Shown here piece after piece: positions 1-6,688 of a DNA stretch of 6,688 nucleotides. Within the stretch, counting starts at the first letter, position 1; each line of letters starts with the position of its first letter. Under the pieces are notes generated by a model. The model worked only from the letters and a program-made list of their open reading frames with translations, was not told the DNA's origin and did no database searches. The stretch is from Candidatus Aminicenantota bacterium. GTDB taxonomy: Bacteria; Acidobacteriota; Aminicenantia; UBA2199. Made by a program: the position numbers and the translations under genes. The stretch is taken from contig JAOZTV010000176.1 in the NCBI GenBank assembly GCA_029939015.1, positions 1 through 6,688 of the forward strand. The letters are read 5' to 3'.

Positions 1-114
1 GTCAAATTTCAAAAATCTTAAAATTAAAACTAAATTTTCATCGAAATATATAAAATATAAACAAAACATTATTTTTATCGTATAAATTTATTGTTAATAA
101 TTAATTTTAAGAGC
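1..114. other. AT-rich non-coding leader upstream of the efflux operon
   Basis: No open reading frame with a plausible start and ribosome-binding site is visible here on either strand. The sequence is very A+T-rich with A and T tracts, especially about 80-110 just upstream of the -35 box, where it could act as an UP-like element for RNA polymerase; that role is inferred. The upstream gene lies outside the window, so its orientation and any divergent regulator cannot be judged. Confidence 0.6.
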
Positions 115-143
115 TTGACAAGACTTTTAGTTTGATTTAAAAT
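115..143 (+). promoter_or_regulatory. Sigma70-type promoter of the efflux operon
   Basis: A perfect -35 hexamer TTGACA (115-120) is followed by a 17-bp spacer and a -10 hexamer TAAAAT (138-143, 5 of 6 to consensus). Transcription would start near 150, leaving a leader of about 45 bases before the adaptor start codon. It is the best-scoring promoter I can see upstream of the three tightly packed efflux genes and probably drives all three. An inverted repeat overlaps the -10 region, so repression at this site is possible. Confidence 0.75.
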
Positions 144-163
144 ATTTTAATATGACTAAAGTC
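122..163. repeat. Nested inverted repeat over the -10 region, candidate operator
   Basis: Two dyads share nearly the same centre. The inner one is a perfect 14-bp palindrome TTAAAATATTTTAA (137-150) covering the -10 box. The outer arms are GACTTTTAGT (122-131) and ACTAAAGTC (155-163), complementary apart from one extra base in the left arm. The right arm also lies in a small palindrome, GACTAAAGTC (154-163). Because transcription should begin near 150, the dyad acts, if at all, as DNA rather than as an RNA hairpin. Placement over the -10 and start site suits a repressor site such as those of TetR- or MarR-family efflux regulators, but no regulator gene is in the window. The inner palindrome could be chance in such AT-rich DNA. 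Confidence 0.4.
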
Positions 164-196
164 GCTTGTTTTCTATATTAAAAAAGGAGTAATATT

Positions 197-1324
197 ATGA
201 AAAAATTTAAACCATTTATAATTATTGTATTTATAATTATTTTTGCTATACTCGGAATGAAATACTTTGCAAGTAAGAAAGTAGAACCAAAAAAAAATAA
301 GGTGACAGAATTTAAAAGATTTGTACAGGCAAAGAAAGTCACTTATAGTACAATTAAATCAAACCTTGAAGTTACAGGCAGACTTTCTTCATTACATAAA
401 ATTAATATCACAGCAGAAGTACAGGGAAGGATTTTACCCGGTAATATCTCATTGAAGAATGGAACACTTTTTAAAAAAGGAGATATTCTCTTTAATATAT
501 ACAATAAAGAAGCTGTTCTTAACCATAAGGCAAGAGTTAGTAGATTCTTGAATTCTGTTGCACTTCTTTTACCTGATATGAAGATTGACTTTTCTGATAA
601 TTTTAAACCCTGGGAATTATTCTTTGAAAAAATCAACTTAAATAAAGACTTACCGAATCTTCCAAAAATAGGTTCTCTTAAAGAAAAAGTATTTCTTTCA
701 AGTAGAAATATCCTTGGAGAATATTTTCAAATTAAGAGTGAAGAACTAAAACTTAAAAAATATTCAGTTAAAGCCCCTTTTTCAGGTTCAATTATTTCAG
801 TAAATCTTGAAGTACAATCTATTGCAAACCCAGGAGCTGTAATTGCCATCGTTAGCAGAACAGATGAGTTGGAATTAGAAGTTCCATTAGATGTTAAATA
901 TTTTAATTTTGTTAAAAAAGGTGATAAGGTTAGAGTTGTTATTAATGAGAAAGACGACATTCTTGATGGTGTCATTAGTAGAATTGCAAACGTAATTGAC
1001 CCTAAAACACAGTCACTTACGGTTTTTGTTAATTTAAAAAATGCAAAATCCCAGCCTCTATACTCGGGACTTTATTTAAAGGCAATATTTTCTGATATAG
1101 TTTTTGAAAATGTTATGGAACTCCCAAGAAATGCAATTTTTAATAGAAATACAGTTTTTATTATTAAGAATAAAAGATTAAAGAAAGCACAGATTGAAAT
1201 AAAAAAAATCAATGAAGATACCATAATCTTTTCAGGTTTAAAATCTGGAATAATGGTTGTATCAGAAGCCCTAATAAATGCAAAAGAAAAATCACTTGTA
1301 GAGATTATAAAAAACAAAAGGTAG
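197..1324 (+). CDS. RND efflux periplasmic adaptor (membrane fusion protein)
   Basis: A 375-residue periplasmic adaptor that would couple the downstream RND permease to the TolC-like channel. Residues 7-22 form one hydrophobic segment after MKKFKP. There is no lipobox cysteine, so the protein is probably an uncleaved inner-membrane-anchored form rather than a lipoprotein. Residues about 70-101 (core EVQGRI, then KKGDILF) and 190-220 (core APFSGSI, then PGAVIAIV) are the two halves of the biotinyl/lipoyl-like domain. About 222-300 fits the beta-barrel domain and the remainder the membrane-proximal domain. Between the lipoyl halves, residues 102-188 are short and carry a LLPDMKIDF stretch, PNLPK and FLSSRNI instead of long heptad repeats; I recognise this arrangement from a subtype of RND adaptors. 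The start is set by AAGGAG (184-189), 7 bases before the ATG. It is the first gene of the operon. The adaptor assignment is firm; the substrate is unknown. Confidence 0.9.
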   Translation: MKKFKPFIIIVFIIIFAILGMKYFASKKVEPKKNKVTEFKRFVQAKKVTYSTIKSNLEVTGRLSSLHKINITAEVQGRILPGNISLKNGTLFKKGDILFNIYNKEAVLNHKARVSRFLNSVALLLPDMKIDFSDNFKPWELFFEKINLNKDLPNLPKIGSLKEKVFLSSRNILGEYFQIKSEELKLKKYSVKAPFSGSIISVNLEVQSIANPGAVIAIVSRTDELELEVPLDVKYFNFVKKGDKVRVVINEKDDILDGVISRIANVIDPKTQSLTVFVNLKNAKSQPLYSGLYLKAIFSDIVFENVMELPRNAIFNRNTVFIIKNKRLKKAQIEIKKINEDTIIFSGLKSGIMVVSEALINAKEKSLVEIIKNKR

Positions 1325-1330
1325 TACATT

Positions 1331-4300
1331 ATGAGAAAACTTATAACCACATTTGTAAAATACCCATTCTATGCAAACCTCATAGTCCTTTTTTTATTGG
1401 TTGCTGGAATACTCAGCTTTATGAATATGAAAAAATCTTTCTTCCCCGAAAGGACTTCAACTGATATTACAGTTTCGGTTGTTTACCCTGGAGCATCACC
1501 AAAGGAAGTTGAAGAAGGAATTACTTCAAAAATTGAAGCTGCAATAAGAGGATTAGTTGGGATTAAAGAAATAAATTCTACTTCATCAGAAAATGTATCA
1601 ATTGTACGAATTACCACTACAGGCAAATATGATCTTGATGACACTTTGATGGAAGTTAAGAACTCAGTTGATTCCATTAACTCTATGCCAGTCTCAGCAG
1701 AAAAACCTGTTGTATCAAAACAACGTGCTGTAACCCAGGCAATGTTTCTTGGACTTTCAGGAGATGTTGATCTTATGACATTAAAAAAATATGCAGATCA
1801 AATTGAAGACGATCTTCTTGCTTCTGGAATTGTATCTCAAGTGAACATAGGAGGTTTTCCTGCAATTGAATTATCTGTTGAAGTAAGTGAAGAGACACTC
1901 CTTAGATATTCGTTGACAATTGATGAAATCTCAAGAGCAATTTCCCAGAATAACAGAGATATTTCAGCAGGAATGATTAAGTCTGAAAAAGAAGAAATAC
2001 TTATCAGGTCAAGAAATCGAAGTATTGAACCAAATGAGATTGGTTCAATTATACTTAGAGCTAAATCTGGAGGAGGATATCTATATATTAGAGATATTGC
2101 AAATATAAAAATGGACTTTGCTGAAGTTTCCTCTCTACAATTAATGAATGGTAACCGTTCAATTTCTATAATAATAAATAAACTTTCAGATGAAGATTTG
2201 GAAAAAGTATCAGGATATATGAATAATTATGTTGAGCAGTTTAATGCAAAAAACAAAGGCGTTAAACTTCATATAACCTTTGATTATCTTCCAATGTTGT
2301 ACAGCAGACTTGACCTCTTATACAAAAATGGTGGTGTTGGACTTTTACTGGTTGTTTTATCCTTAGGCTTATTTTTAAGTTTCCGTCTTTCAATGTGGGT
2401 TGCCTGGGGAATTCCTGCTTCTTTTCTCGCTATGTTTATCCTTGCTGTCTTTTATGGGATAACAATAAATATGATTTCATTATTTGGTATGATACTTGTA
2501 ATAGGAATACTTGTGGACGATGGTATAGTTATAGCAGAAAATATATTTTCACATTTTGAAAAAGGTAAAAGTCCTAAGCGTGCTGCAATTGATGGTACTA
2601 TGGAAGTATTACCAGCTGTAATGACTTCTGTTACTACAACTGTTATTGCATTTTCACCTCTTCTTTTTCTTTCTGGAATGATGGAATTCATGTATGAAAT
2701 GGCATTTGTTGTAATATTCAGTTTGATTTTTTCTCTTTTTGAAGCATTTCTTGTCTTACCTGCACATATTGGTACAAGCCATGTACTCAGATCTAAGAAC
2801 AGGGCAAAGAAAGGTTTTAGTATTAGAAAATACTTAGATAAATTATTATTATTAATGCGTGAAAAGATTTATGGATATATGCTAAAACGAATTATAAAAT
2901 TCAAGTGGATAATACTTGTTATTCCTATAGCAATTATTATGATTACTGCTGGAATGTTTATTGGTCAAGTTATAAAGTCAACATTCTTCCCCGTTGTAGC
3001 CTTTGATATGTTTGATGTAAATATTGCATTTAAACCCGGCGAAGGTGAAGAAAAAACCATGAAATACTTAAGAAGATTTGACAAAGCAGTATGGGAAGTA
3101 AACGACGAACTTGTAAAAGAGTATAAGATGAATGATTCGCTTGTAAATTTTACGTTTATTACTCTTGGGAGTGCATTCAGTGGTAAGGAAAATGGCTCAC
3201 ACGCAGGCAATGTGAATGTTTTATTAAAGAACCTCGATAATGTAAAAAATGACAAAGGAAAAAGAATATCAAGTTTTGAAATTGCAGCAAGAGTAAGAAA
3301 GAAAATTGGTAAAATTAATGAAGCAGAAAAGTTTACAACTGGAGGTAGAAACAGATTTGGAAAGCCTGTGTCTATTTCCCTTCTTGGTAATGACCTTGGA
3401 GAAATTGAAAAGGCAAAAGAATATCTATTCGAGGGTTTAAGACAAATCCCTTCAATAATCAATTTAAGTAGTAGTGATGCAAAGGGCAAAAGAGAAATAA
3501 AAATCAAATTAAAGCCAAATGCGTATTATCTTGGATTAAATCATACAATTATTTCAAATCAAATAAGACAAGCCTTCTTTGGAGACCAGGTTCAAAGATT
3601 ACAGATAAACAAAGATGAATTAAAAGTCTGGGTAAGATATCCAAAAAAGGGCAGACAGACTATTGGACAATTAGACAATATGAAAATAAAAACTCAGACA
3701 GGTGAATTCCCTTTAAAGGAACTTGTTGATTATGAAATTGACAGGGGGCCTGTTGTAATTACAAGGTATAATGGAGCAAGAGAGATTAATGTAGAAGGTG
3801 ACCTTATTGACCCAAATATGCCAATACCACCAACATTGAACCTAATAAAAAAAGACATTATTCCAGGTTTAAAACAACAATTTCCAGGTGTTAGAGTTTT
3901 ATTTCAGGGACAACAAAAAGAAAGTAAAGAAACATTAGCTGATATTCAAAAATATTTTGGAATTGCTTTGTTTTTAATAATTTTTATCCTGATGATACAT
4001 TTCAAATCTTTTTCTCAACCTTTTATTATTCTAATGATGATTCCGATTGCATGGATTGGGGCAGCTTGGGGTCATGGGTTTGAAGGAATTCCAATTTCAA
4101 TGCTGAGTGCTTGGGGAATGGTTGCACTGTCAGGTATAATTATTAATGATGCTGTCGTTTTCATGTCCAAATATAATTCAAATCTTGTATCTGGTATGAA
4201 AGTTGAAGAAGCAGTCTTTGATGCTGGCATATCAAGATTTAGAGCAATAGTTTTAACAACAATCACAACAGTATTAGGGCTATATCCATTAGTTCTGGAA

Positions 4301-4519
4301 ACTAGTTTTCAAGCACAATTCTTAAAACCAATGGCAATTGCACTTGCTTATGGTGTAATGTTTGGAACATTTTTTATTCTTATTTTCTTTCCTGCTTTAA
4401 TATTAGCTTTAAATGAATTTAAAGTATATAAAAAATGGCTCTTTACAGGAACAAAACCTGAAAGAGAAAGTGTAGAAAAAGCTGTAATTCACAGTAAAAT
4501 TTCAATAGATGAGGATTAA
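1331..4519 (+). CDS. RND efflux permease, HAE1/AcrB-like
   Basis: A 1062-residue inner-membrane pump, a normal length for the AcrB/AcrD/AcrF family, expected to work as a trimer driven by protons. Hydrophobicity gives the usual duplicated plan: TM1 about 12-31, a periplasmic porter domain to about 335 (with the family signature YPGASPKEVEE at 52-62), TM2-TM6 about 336-477, TM7 about 523-545, a second periplasmic domain to about 870, and TM8-TM12 about 873-1027. TM4 carries the paired proton-relay aspartates D396 and D397 in LVDDGIVIAEN, which fits hydrophobe/multidrug exporters rather than the metal-ion branch. LPAHIG (476-481) and RFRAIVLTT (969-977) are further family motifs. TM10 has IINDAVV (N939-D940) where AcrB has its conserved lysine. 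The start lies 6 bases after the adaptor stop, with AAAGG (1317-1321) in the end of that gene as the ribosome-binding site. Substrate, whether drugs, lipids, bile salts or other, cannot be inferred. Confidence 0.95.
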   Translation: MRKLITTFVKYPFYANLIVLFLLVAGILSFMNMKKSFFPERTSTDITVSVVYPGASPKEVEEGITSKIEAAIRGLVGIKEINSTSSENVSIVRITTTGKYDLDDTLMEVKNSVDSINSMPVSAEKPVVSKQRAVTQAMFLGLSGDVDLMTLKKYADQIEDDLLASGIVSQVNIGGFPAIELSVEVSEETLLRYSLTIDEISRAISQNNRDISAGMIKSEKEEILIRSRNRSIEPNEIGSIILRAKSGGGYLYIRDIANIKMDFAEVSSLQLMNGNRSISIIINKLSDEDLEKVSGYMNNYVEQFNAKNKGVKLHITFDYLPMLYSRLDLLYKNGGVGLLLVVLSLGLFLSFRLSMWVAWGIPASFLAMFILAVFYGITINMISLFGMILVIGILVDDGIVIAENIFSHFEKGKSPKRAAIDGTMEVLPAVMTSVTTTVIAFSPLLFLSGMMEFMYEMAFVVIFSLIFSLFEAFLVLPAHIGTSHVLRSKNRAKKGFSIRKYLDKLLLLMREKIYGYMLKRIIKFKWIILVIPIAIIMITAGMFIGQVIKSTFFPVVAFDMFDVNIAFKPGEGEEKTMKYLRRFDKAVWEVNDELVKEYKMNDSLVNFTFITLGSAFSGKENGSHAGNVNVLLKNLDNVKNDKGKRISSFEIAARVRKKIGKINEAEKFTTGGRNRFGKPVSISLLGNDLGEIEKAKEYLFEGLRQIPSIINLSSSDAKGKREIKIKLKPNAYYLGLNHTIISNQIRQAFFGDQVQRLQINKDELKVWVRYPKKGRQTIGQLDNMKIKTQTGEFPLKELVDYEIDRGPVVITRYNGAREINVEGDLIDPNMPIPPTLNLIKKDIIPGLKQQFPGVRVLFQGQQKESKETLADIQKYFGIALFLIIFILMIHFKSFSQPFIILMMIPIAWIGAAWGHGFEGIPISMLSAWGMVALSGIIINDAVVFMSKYNSNLVSGMKVEEAVFDAGISRFRAIVLTTITTVLGLYPLVLETSFQAQFLKPMAIALAYGVMFGTFFILIFFPALILALNEFKVYKKWLFTGTKPERESVEKAVIHSKISIDED

Positions 4520-4522
4520 AAA

Positions 4523-5842
4523 ATGAAATATATAATATATTTAATTAGTATTATTTTTATAAGTACAGGAATAAATCTCAATGGTGAGCAATTATCTCTA
4601 TCTGATGCAATCAAAAGAGGCTTGAAGAATAATTATCAAATAAGAATATTCAGTGAGAATACGAAAATAGCAGAAAACAATAATTCATGGGGTTTGGCAG
4701 GAAGATATCCCAGTTTAAATTTGGGTTTAAATTCTGCAAATTCAATTAATAATGACCAATCAACTACAAATCCAGATGATAGATCAAAATTCAATTCTTA
4801 TGTTCTGTCACCAAGCCTTAGTTTAAACTGGGTTTTATTTAAAGGCTTTTCTGTTAGTATCACAAAAAACAAACTTGATATGCTAAATAAAATAAGTGTT
4901 GAGACTAAGGAAATAATTGTTGAGAATACAATACAGGCTATCGTATTAGCTTATAATAAGGTAATACTTGAAAAAGAAAAGATGAAAATTACTCAAAAAT
5001 TATATAATTTATCCAGAGATAGATATAAGTATGTACTCTCAAAAAAGGAATATGGACTTGCAGTTACAACGGACGTTTTAAATGCAAAAATAGCCTACCT
5101 TTCAGATAAGACAAATATTATTAGTCAAAAAATGAATATTAAAAATGCAAAAAGAAATCTTAATCTTGTACTTGGAGAGGAAGTAAATAAAGACATTACA
5201 ATATCTGAAAATCTCAAAAGTAAAAACTTCAATTTTGTTCTTAAAACATTGAAAAAGAAATTATTAAATAATAATAAAAACCTGAAAAACCAGTATATTA
5301 ATCAGGAAATTTTGAAAAATGAAATTAAATTAAACCATAGTGGTTATTATCCTACAGTTTCAATGAATAGTGGACTTTCTATGAATAGAATAGGGATGAA
5401 ATTTCCAGAAATTCCTTTGAGTAGTTCAAGCTCTTATGATTATTATGTGAATTTTTCGATAAGTATGAATTTATTTAATGGAGGAAATACTAAAAGAGCT
5501 ATTGCAAATGCCAGAATAAATGAGAAAATTGGTTTATTAAAATTATCAGAATTAAAATTTTCACTTGAAAATAGATTGACAGGATTTGTTGACCTTTACT
5601 CGCTTCAAAAAGAATTATTAGAAATTTCAAATGAAAACATTAAAAACACAAGCCTAAACCTTGAATTGGCCTTTGATAGATTTAAATCAGGAGTAATTAC
5701 TTCTTTTAATTATAGAGATATTCAAATTCAATATTTTAATACCGCTTATAATAAACTACAGTCAATTTATAATCTTATAGATACAGGTACAGAGATACTT
5801 AGATTGACAGGAAATCTTGCTTCTGAATATATTAAAAAATAA
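4523..5842 (+). CDS. TolC-family outer membrane efflux protein
   Basis: A 439-residue outer-membrane factor, the usual size for this family, expected to form a trimeric beta-barrel with a long alpha-helical tunnel through the periplasm and to dock with the adaptor. Residues 1 to about 21 form a hydrophobic signal peptide with probable cleavage near NLNG/EQ; no lipobox cysteine is seen. The mature protein opens with LSLSDAIKRGLKNN, the typical first helix of outer-membrane efflux proteins. The internal duplication of the family is visible: YPSLNLGLN (62-70) followed by LNWVLFKGF (101-109), and YPTVSMNSG (276-284) followed by MNLFNGG (315-321). Each pair marks a barrel-strand hairpin entering a long helix. 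Helical, Lys/Glu/Asn-rich segments cover about 120-220 and 325-430, and the chain ends in a short LRLTGNLASEYIKK tail. The start follows the permease stop by 3 bases, with GAGG (4511-4514) in the permease end as the ribosome-binding site. It is the last gene of the operon. Confidence 0.93.
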   Translation: MKYIIYLISIIFISTGINLNGEQLSLSDAIKRGLKNNYQIRIFSENTKIAENNNSWGLAGRYPSLNLGLNSANSINNDQSTTNPDDRSKFNSYVLSPSLSLNWVLFKGFSVSITKNKLDMLNKISVETKEIIVENTIQAIVLAYNKVILEKEKMKITQKLYNLSRDRYKYVLSKKEYGLAVTTDVLNAKIAYLSDKTNIISQKMNIKNAKRNLNLVLGEEVNKDITISENLKSKNFNFVLKTLKKKLLNNNKNLKNQYINQEILKNEIKLNHSGYYPTVSMNSGLSMNRIGMKFPEIPLSSSSSYDYYVNFSISMNLFNGGNTKRAIANARINEKIGLLKLSELKFSLENRLTGFVDLYSLQKELLEISNENIKNTSLNLELAFDRFKSGVITSFNYRDIQIQYFNTAYNKLQSIYNLIDTGTEILRLTGNLASEYIKK

Positions 5843-5843
5843 C

Positions 5844-5872
5844 TTGACAAAGACTGCTATTTCTCTTATTAT
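5844..5872 (+). promoter_or_regulatory. Sigma70-type promoter for the EF-G-like gene
   Basis: TTGACA (5844-5849), a 17-bp spacer and TATTAT (5867-5872, 5 of 6 to consensus). The -35 box begins one base after the TAA of the outer-membrane factor gene. The predicted start site near 5880 leaves a leader of under 30 bases before the ATG at 5908. This suggests the GTPase gene is its own transcription unit. I see no stem-loop followed by a T-run in 5843-5907, so read-through from the efflux operon is not excluded. Confidence 0.7.
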
Positions 5873-5907
5873 CTTTGATAAAAAAAGAAATTTTTGGAGG
5901 ATTATTA

Positions 5908-6688
5908 ATGACTAAATTTGAAAGTGACAAAATAAGGAATATTGCAGTCGTAGGACATGGGCAAACTGGAAAAACCAGCCTTGTTTCTGCATTACTTTTT
6001 AACACAGGAATGATAAACAGATTTGGAAAAGTTGACGAGGGTAATACTATAACAGATTACGAGGAAGAAGAAATTGAAAAAAAGATTTCAATCTCAGCAT
6101 CTATTGCTTATGTTGTAAAGGATAAGTATAAGGTTAATCTCATTGATACACCTGGATTTGCAAATTTTATCTGGGAATCAAGAGTTGCACTTAGAGCCGC
6201 TGAAACAGGGCTTATGCTTGTAAATGCTACAGAAGGCGTTGAAGTACAATCTGAAAAAATATTTGATTCTATGACTGAATTGGGCAAGCCAATGATTCTT
6301 GCAATAAATAAGATGACAAAGGAACTTGCTAATTATGAAACAACTTTTGATTCAATCGTTGAGTCATTTGGAAAAAATGCAATTCCAGTTCAGCTTCCAA
6401 TTGGAAGTGGAGACAGTTTTAAAGGTATTGTTTGCTTAATAACAAAAAAAGCTTATGAATATGATAGTGAAGAAAAAGGGACTTTTAAAGCAATTGACAT
6501 CCCAGCTGATATGGTGGATGCAGTTGACACAAAAAGAGAAGAACTTATTGAAAAAATAGCTGAAAATGATGAAGCTTTAATGGAAAAATATTTTGAAGAC
6601 GGAGATCTTTCAGAAGAAGAAATATTAAAGGGATTAAAAGCAGGAATAATAAGCAGAGATGTTTACCCTGTACTTATTATTGATGCAC
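5908..6688 (+). CDS. Elongation factor G-like GTPase (EF-G-2/FusA2 type), 3' end outside the window
   Basis: The first 260 residues of a translational GTPase; the EF-G family is about 680-700 residues, so only the G domain is present. The start has a strong GGAGG (5896-5900), 7 bases before the ATG. The P-loop is GHGQTGKT (16-23), differing from the GHIDAGKT of housekeeping EF-G and typical of the paralogous EF-G-like group. The G2/switch I region reads EIEKKISIS (55-63), with serine 61 where canonical EF-G has RGIT threonine. G3 is DTPGFANF (80-87) instead of DTPGHVDF. G4 is NKMT (134-137) instead of NKMD. PVQLPIG (about 160-166) and a final PVL (254-256) match the EF-G G-domain layout. The altered motifs indicate a paralogue rather than the main translocase; such paralogues have poorly defined roles, some in ribosome recycling or stress. 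No ribosomal-protein or str-operon neighbours are present, which agrees. Reading frame is intact to the window edge. Confidence 0.9.
   Translation, partial: MTKFESDKIRNIAVVGHGQTGKTSLVSALLFNTGMINRFGKVDEGNTITDYEEEEIEKKISISASIAYVVKDKYKVNLIDTPGFANFIWESRVALRAAETGLMLVNATEGVEVQSEKIFDSMTELGKPMILAINKMTKELANYETTFDSIVESFGKNAIPVQLPIGSGDSFKGIVCLITKKAYEYDSEEKGTFKAIDIPADMVDAVDTKREELIEKIAENDEALMEKYFEDGDLSEEEILKGLKAGIISRDVYPVLIIDA

Noticed and set aside
1..6. Possible -35 box on the minus strand (GTCAAA reads TTTGAC) for a divergent upstream gene
   Set aside because: The matching -10 element and any gene would lie outside the window, so nothing can be tested here.
343..1350. Several 80-100 codon minus-strand open frames opposite the adaptor gene
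   Set aside because: Their Phe/Ser/Leu-rich translations mirror the AAA-rich sense codons, and none has a promoter, ribosome-binding site or domain that supports a gene.
2518..2550. Heavy-metal (HME/CusA-like) RND permease
   Set aside because: The TM4 motif is LVDDGIVIAEN, of the hydrophobe-exporter type, and no methionine-pair metal relay or metal-resistance neighbour is apparent.
2965..3507. A 180-codon open frame on the minus strand inside the permease gene
   Set aside because: It lies opposite a well-supported RND permease domain, shows no recognisable motif and has no sensible ribosome-binding context. AT-rich, lysine-rich genes produce such antisense frames by chance.
5880..5896. A-run and T-run (AAAAAAGAAATTTTT) as a terminator of the efflux operon
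   Set aside because: It has no GC-containing stem, the pairing is weak, and it lies in the predicted 5' leader of the next gene, downstream of that gene's promoter.
5908..6688. Housekeeping EF-G (fusA) or a tetracycline-resistance ribosomal protection protein
   Set aside because: The G motifs GHGQTGKT, DTPGFANF and NKMT all depart from the near-invariant GHIDAGKT, DTPGHVDF and NKxD of those groups, and no str-operon or resistance context is present.

Overview
The window is AT-rich (roughly 30% G+C by eye) and almost fully coding on the + strand. It holds a complete three-gene tripartite efflux operon followed by the 5' part of a translation-factor GTPase gene. Having an inner-membrane RND pump, a periplasmic adaptor and a TolC-type outer-membrane channel shows a diderm (Gram-negative-type) bacterium. 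Two near-consensus sigma70-type promoters (TTGACA, 17-bp spacer, TAAAAT or TATTAT) and clear AGGAG/GGAGG ribosome-binding sites argue against typical Bacteroidota expression signals. The adaptor nevertheless resembles a subtype I associate with Bacteroidota and similar phyla. I cannot name the organism: a low-GC diderm from a spirochaete-like, deltaproteobacterial-like or candidate-phylum lineage would fit.

Layout: 1-196 is an AT-rich leader with a promoter (115-143) overlapped by a nested inverted repeat, a possible operator. 197-1324 encodes the membrane-fusion (adaptor) protein. 1331-4519 encodes an HAE1/AcrB-like RND permease. 4523-5842 encodes a TolC-family outer-membrane factor. The gaps between the three genes are 6 and 3 bases, so they are almost certainly cotranscribed and translationally linked. 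A second promoter (5844-5872) starts one base after the last efflux stop codon and drives a gene from 5908 that runs off the window: an elongation factor G-like GTPase of the non-canonical EF-G-2/FusA2 type.

How the genes work together: the permease would use the proton gradient to capture substrates from the periplasm or outer leaflet of the inner membrane, the adaptor would bridge it to the channel, and the channel would open through the outer membrane. The substrate cannot be told from sequence. The GTPase has no evident functional link to efflux and seems to be an independent transcription unit.

I see no mobile element, CRISPR array, RNA gene or clearly new multi-gene system. The most unusual details are residue-level: TM10 of the permease lacks the conserved lysine of the AcrB proton relay, the GTPase has NKMT in place of the NKxD guanine-specificity motif, and the adaptor has a short proline-interrupted segment instead of a long coiled-coil hairpin.
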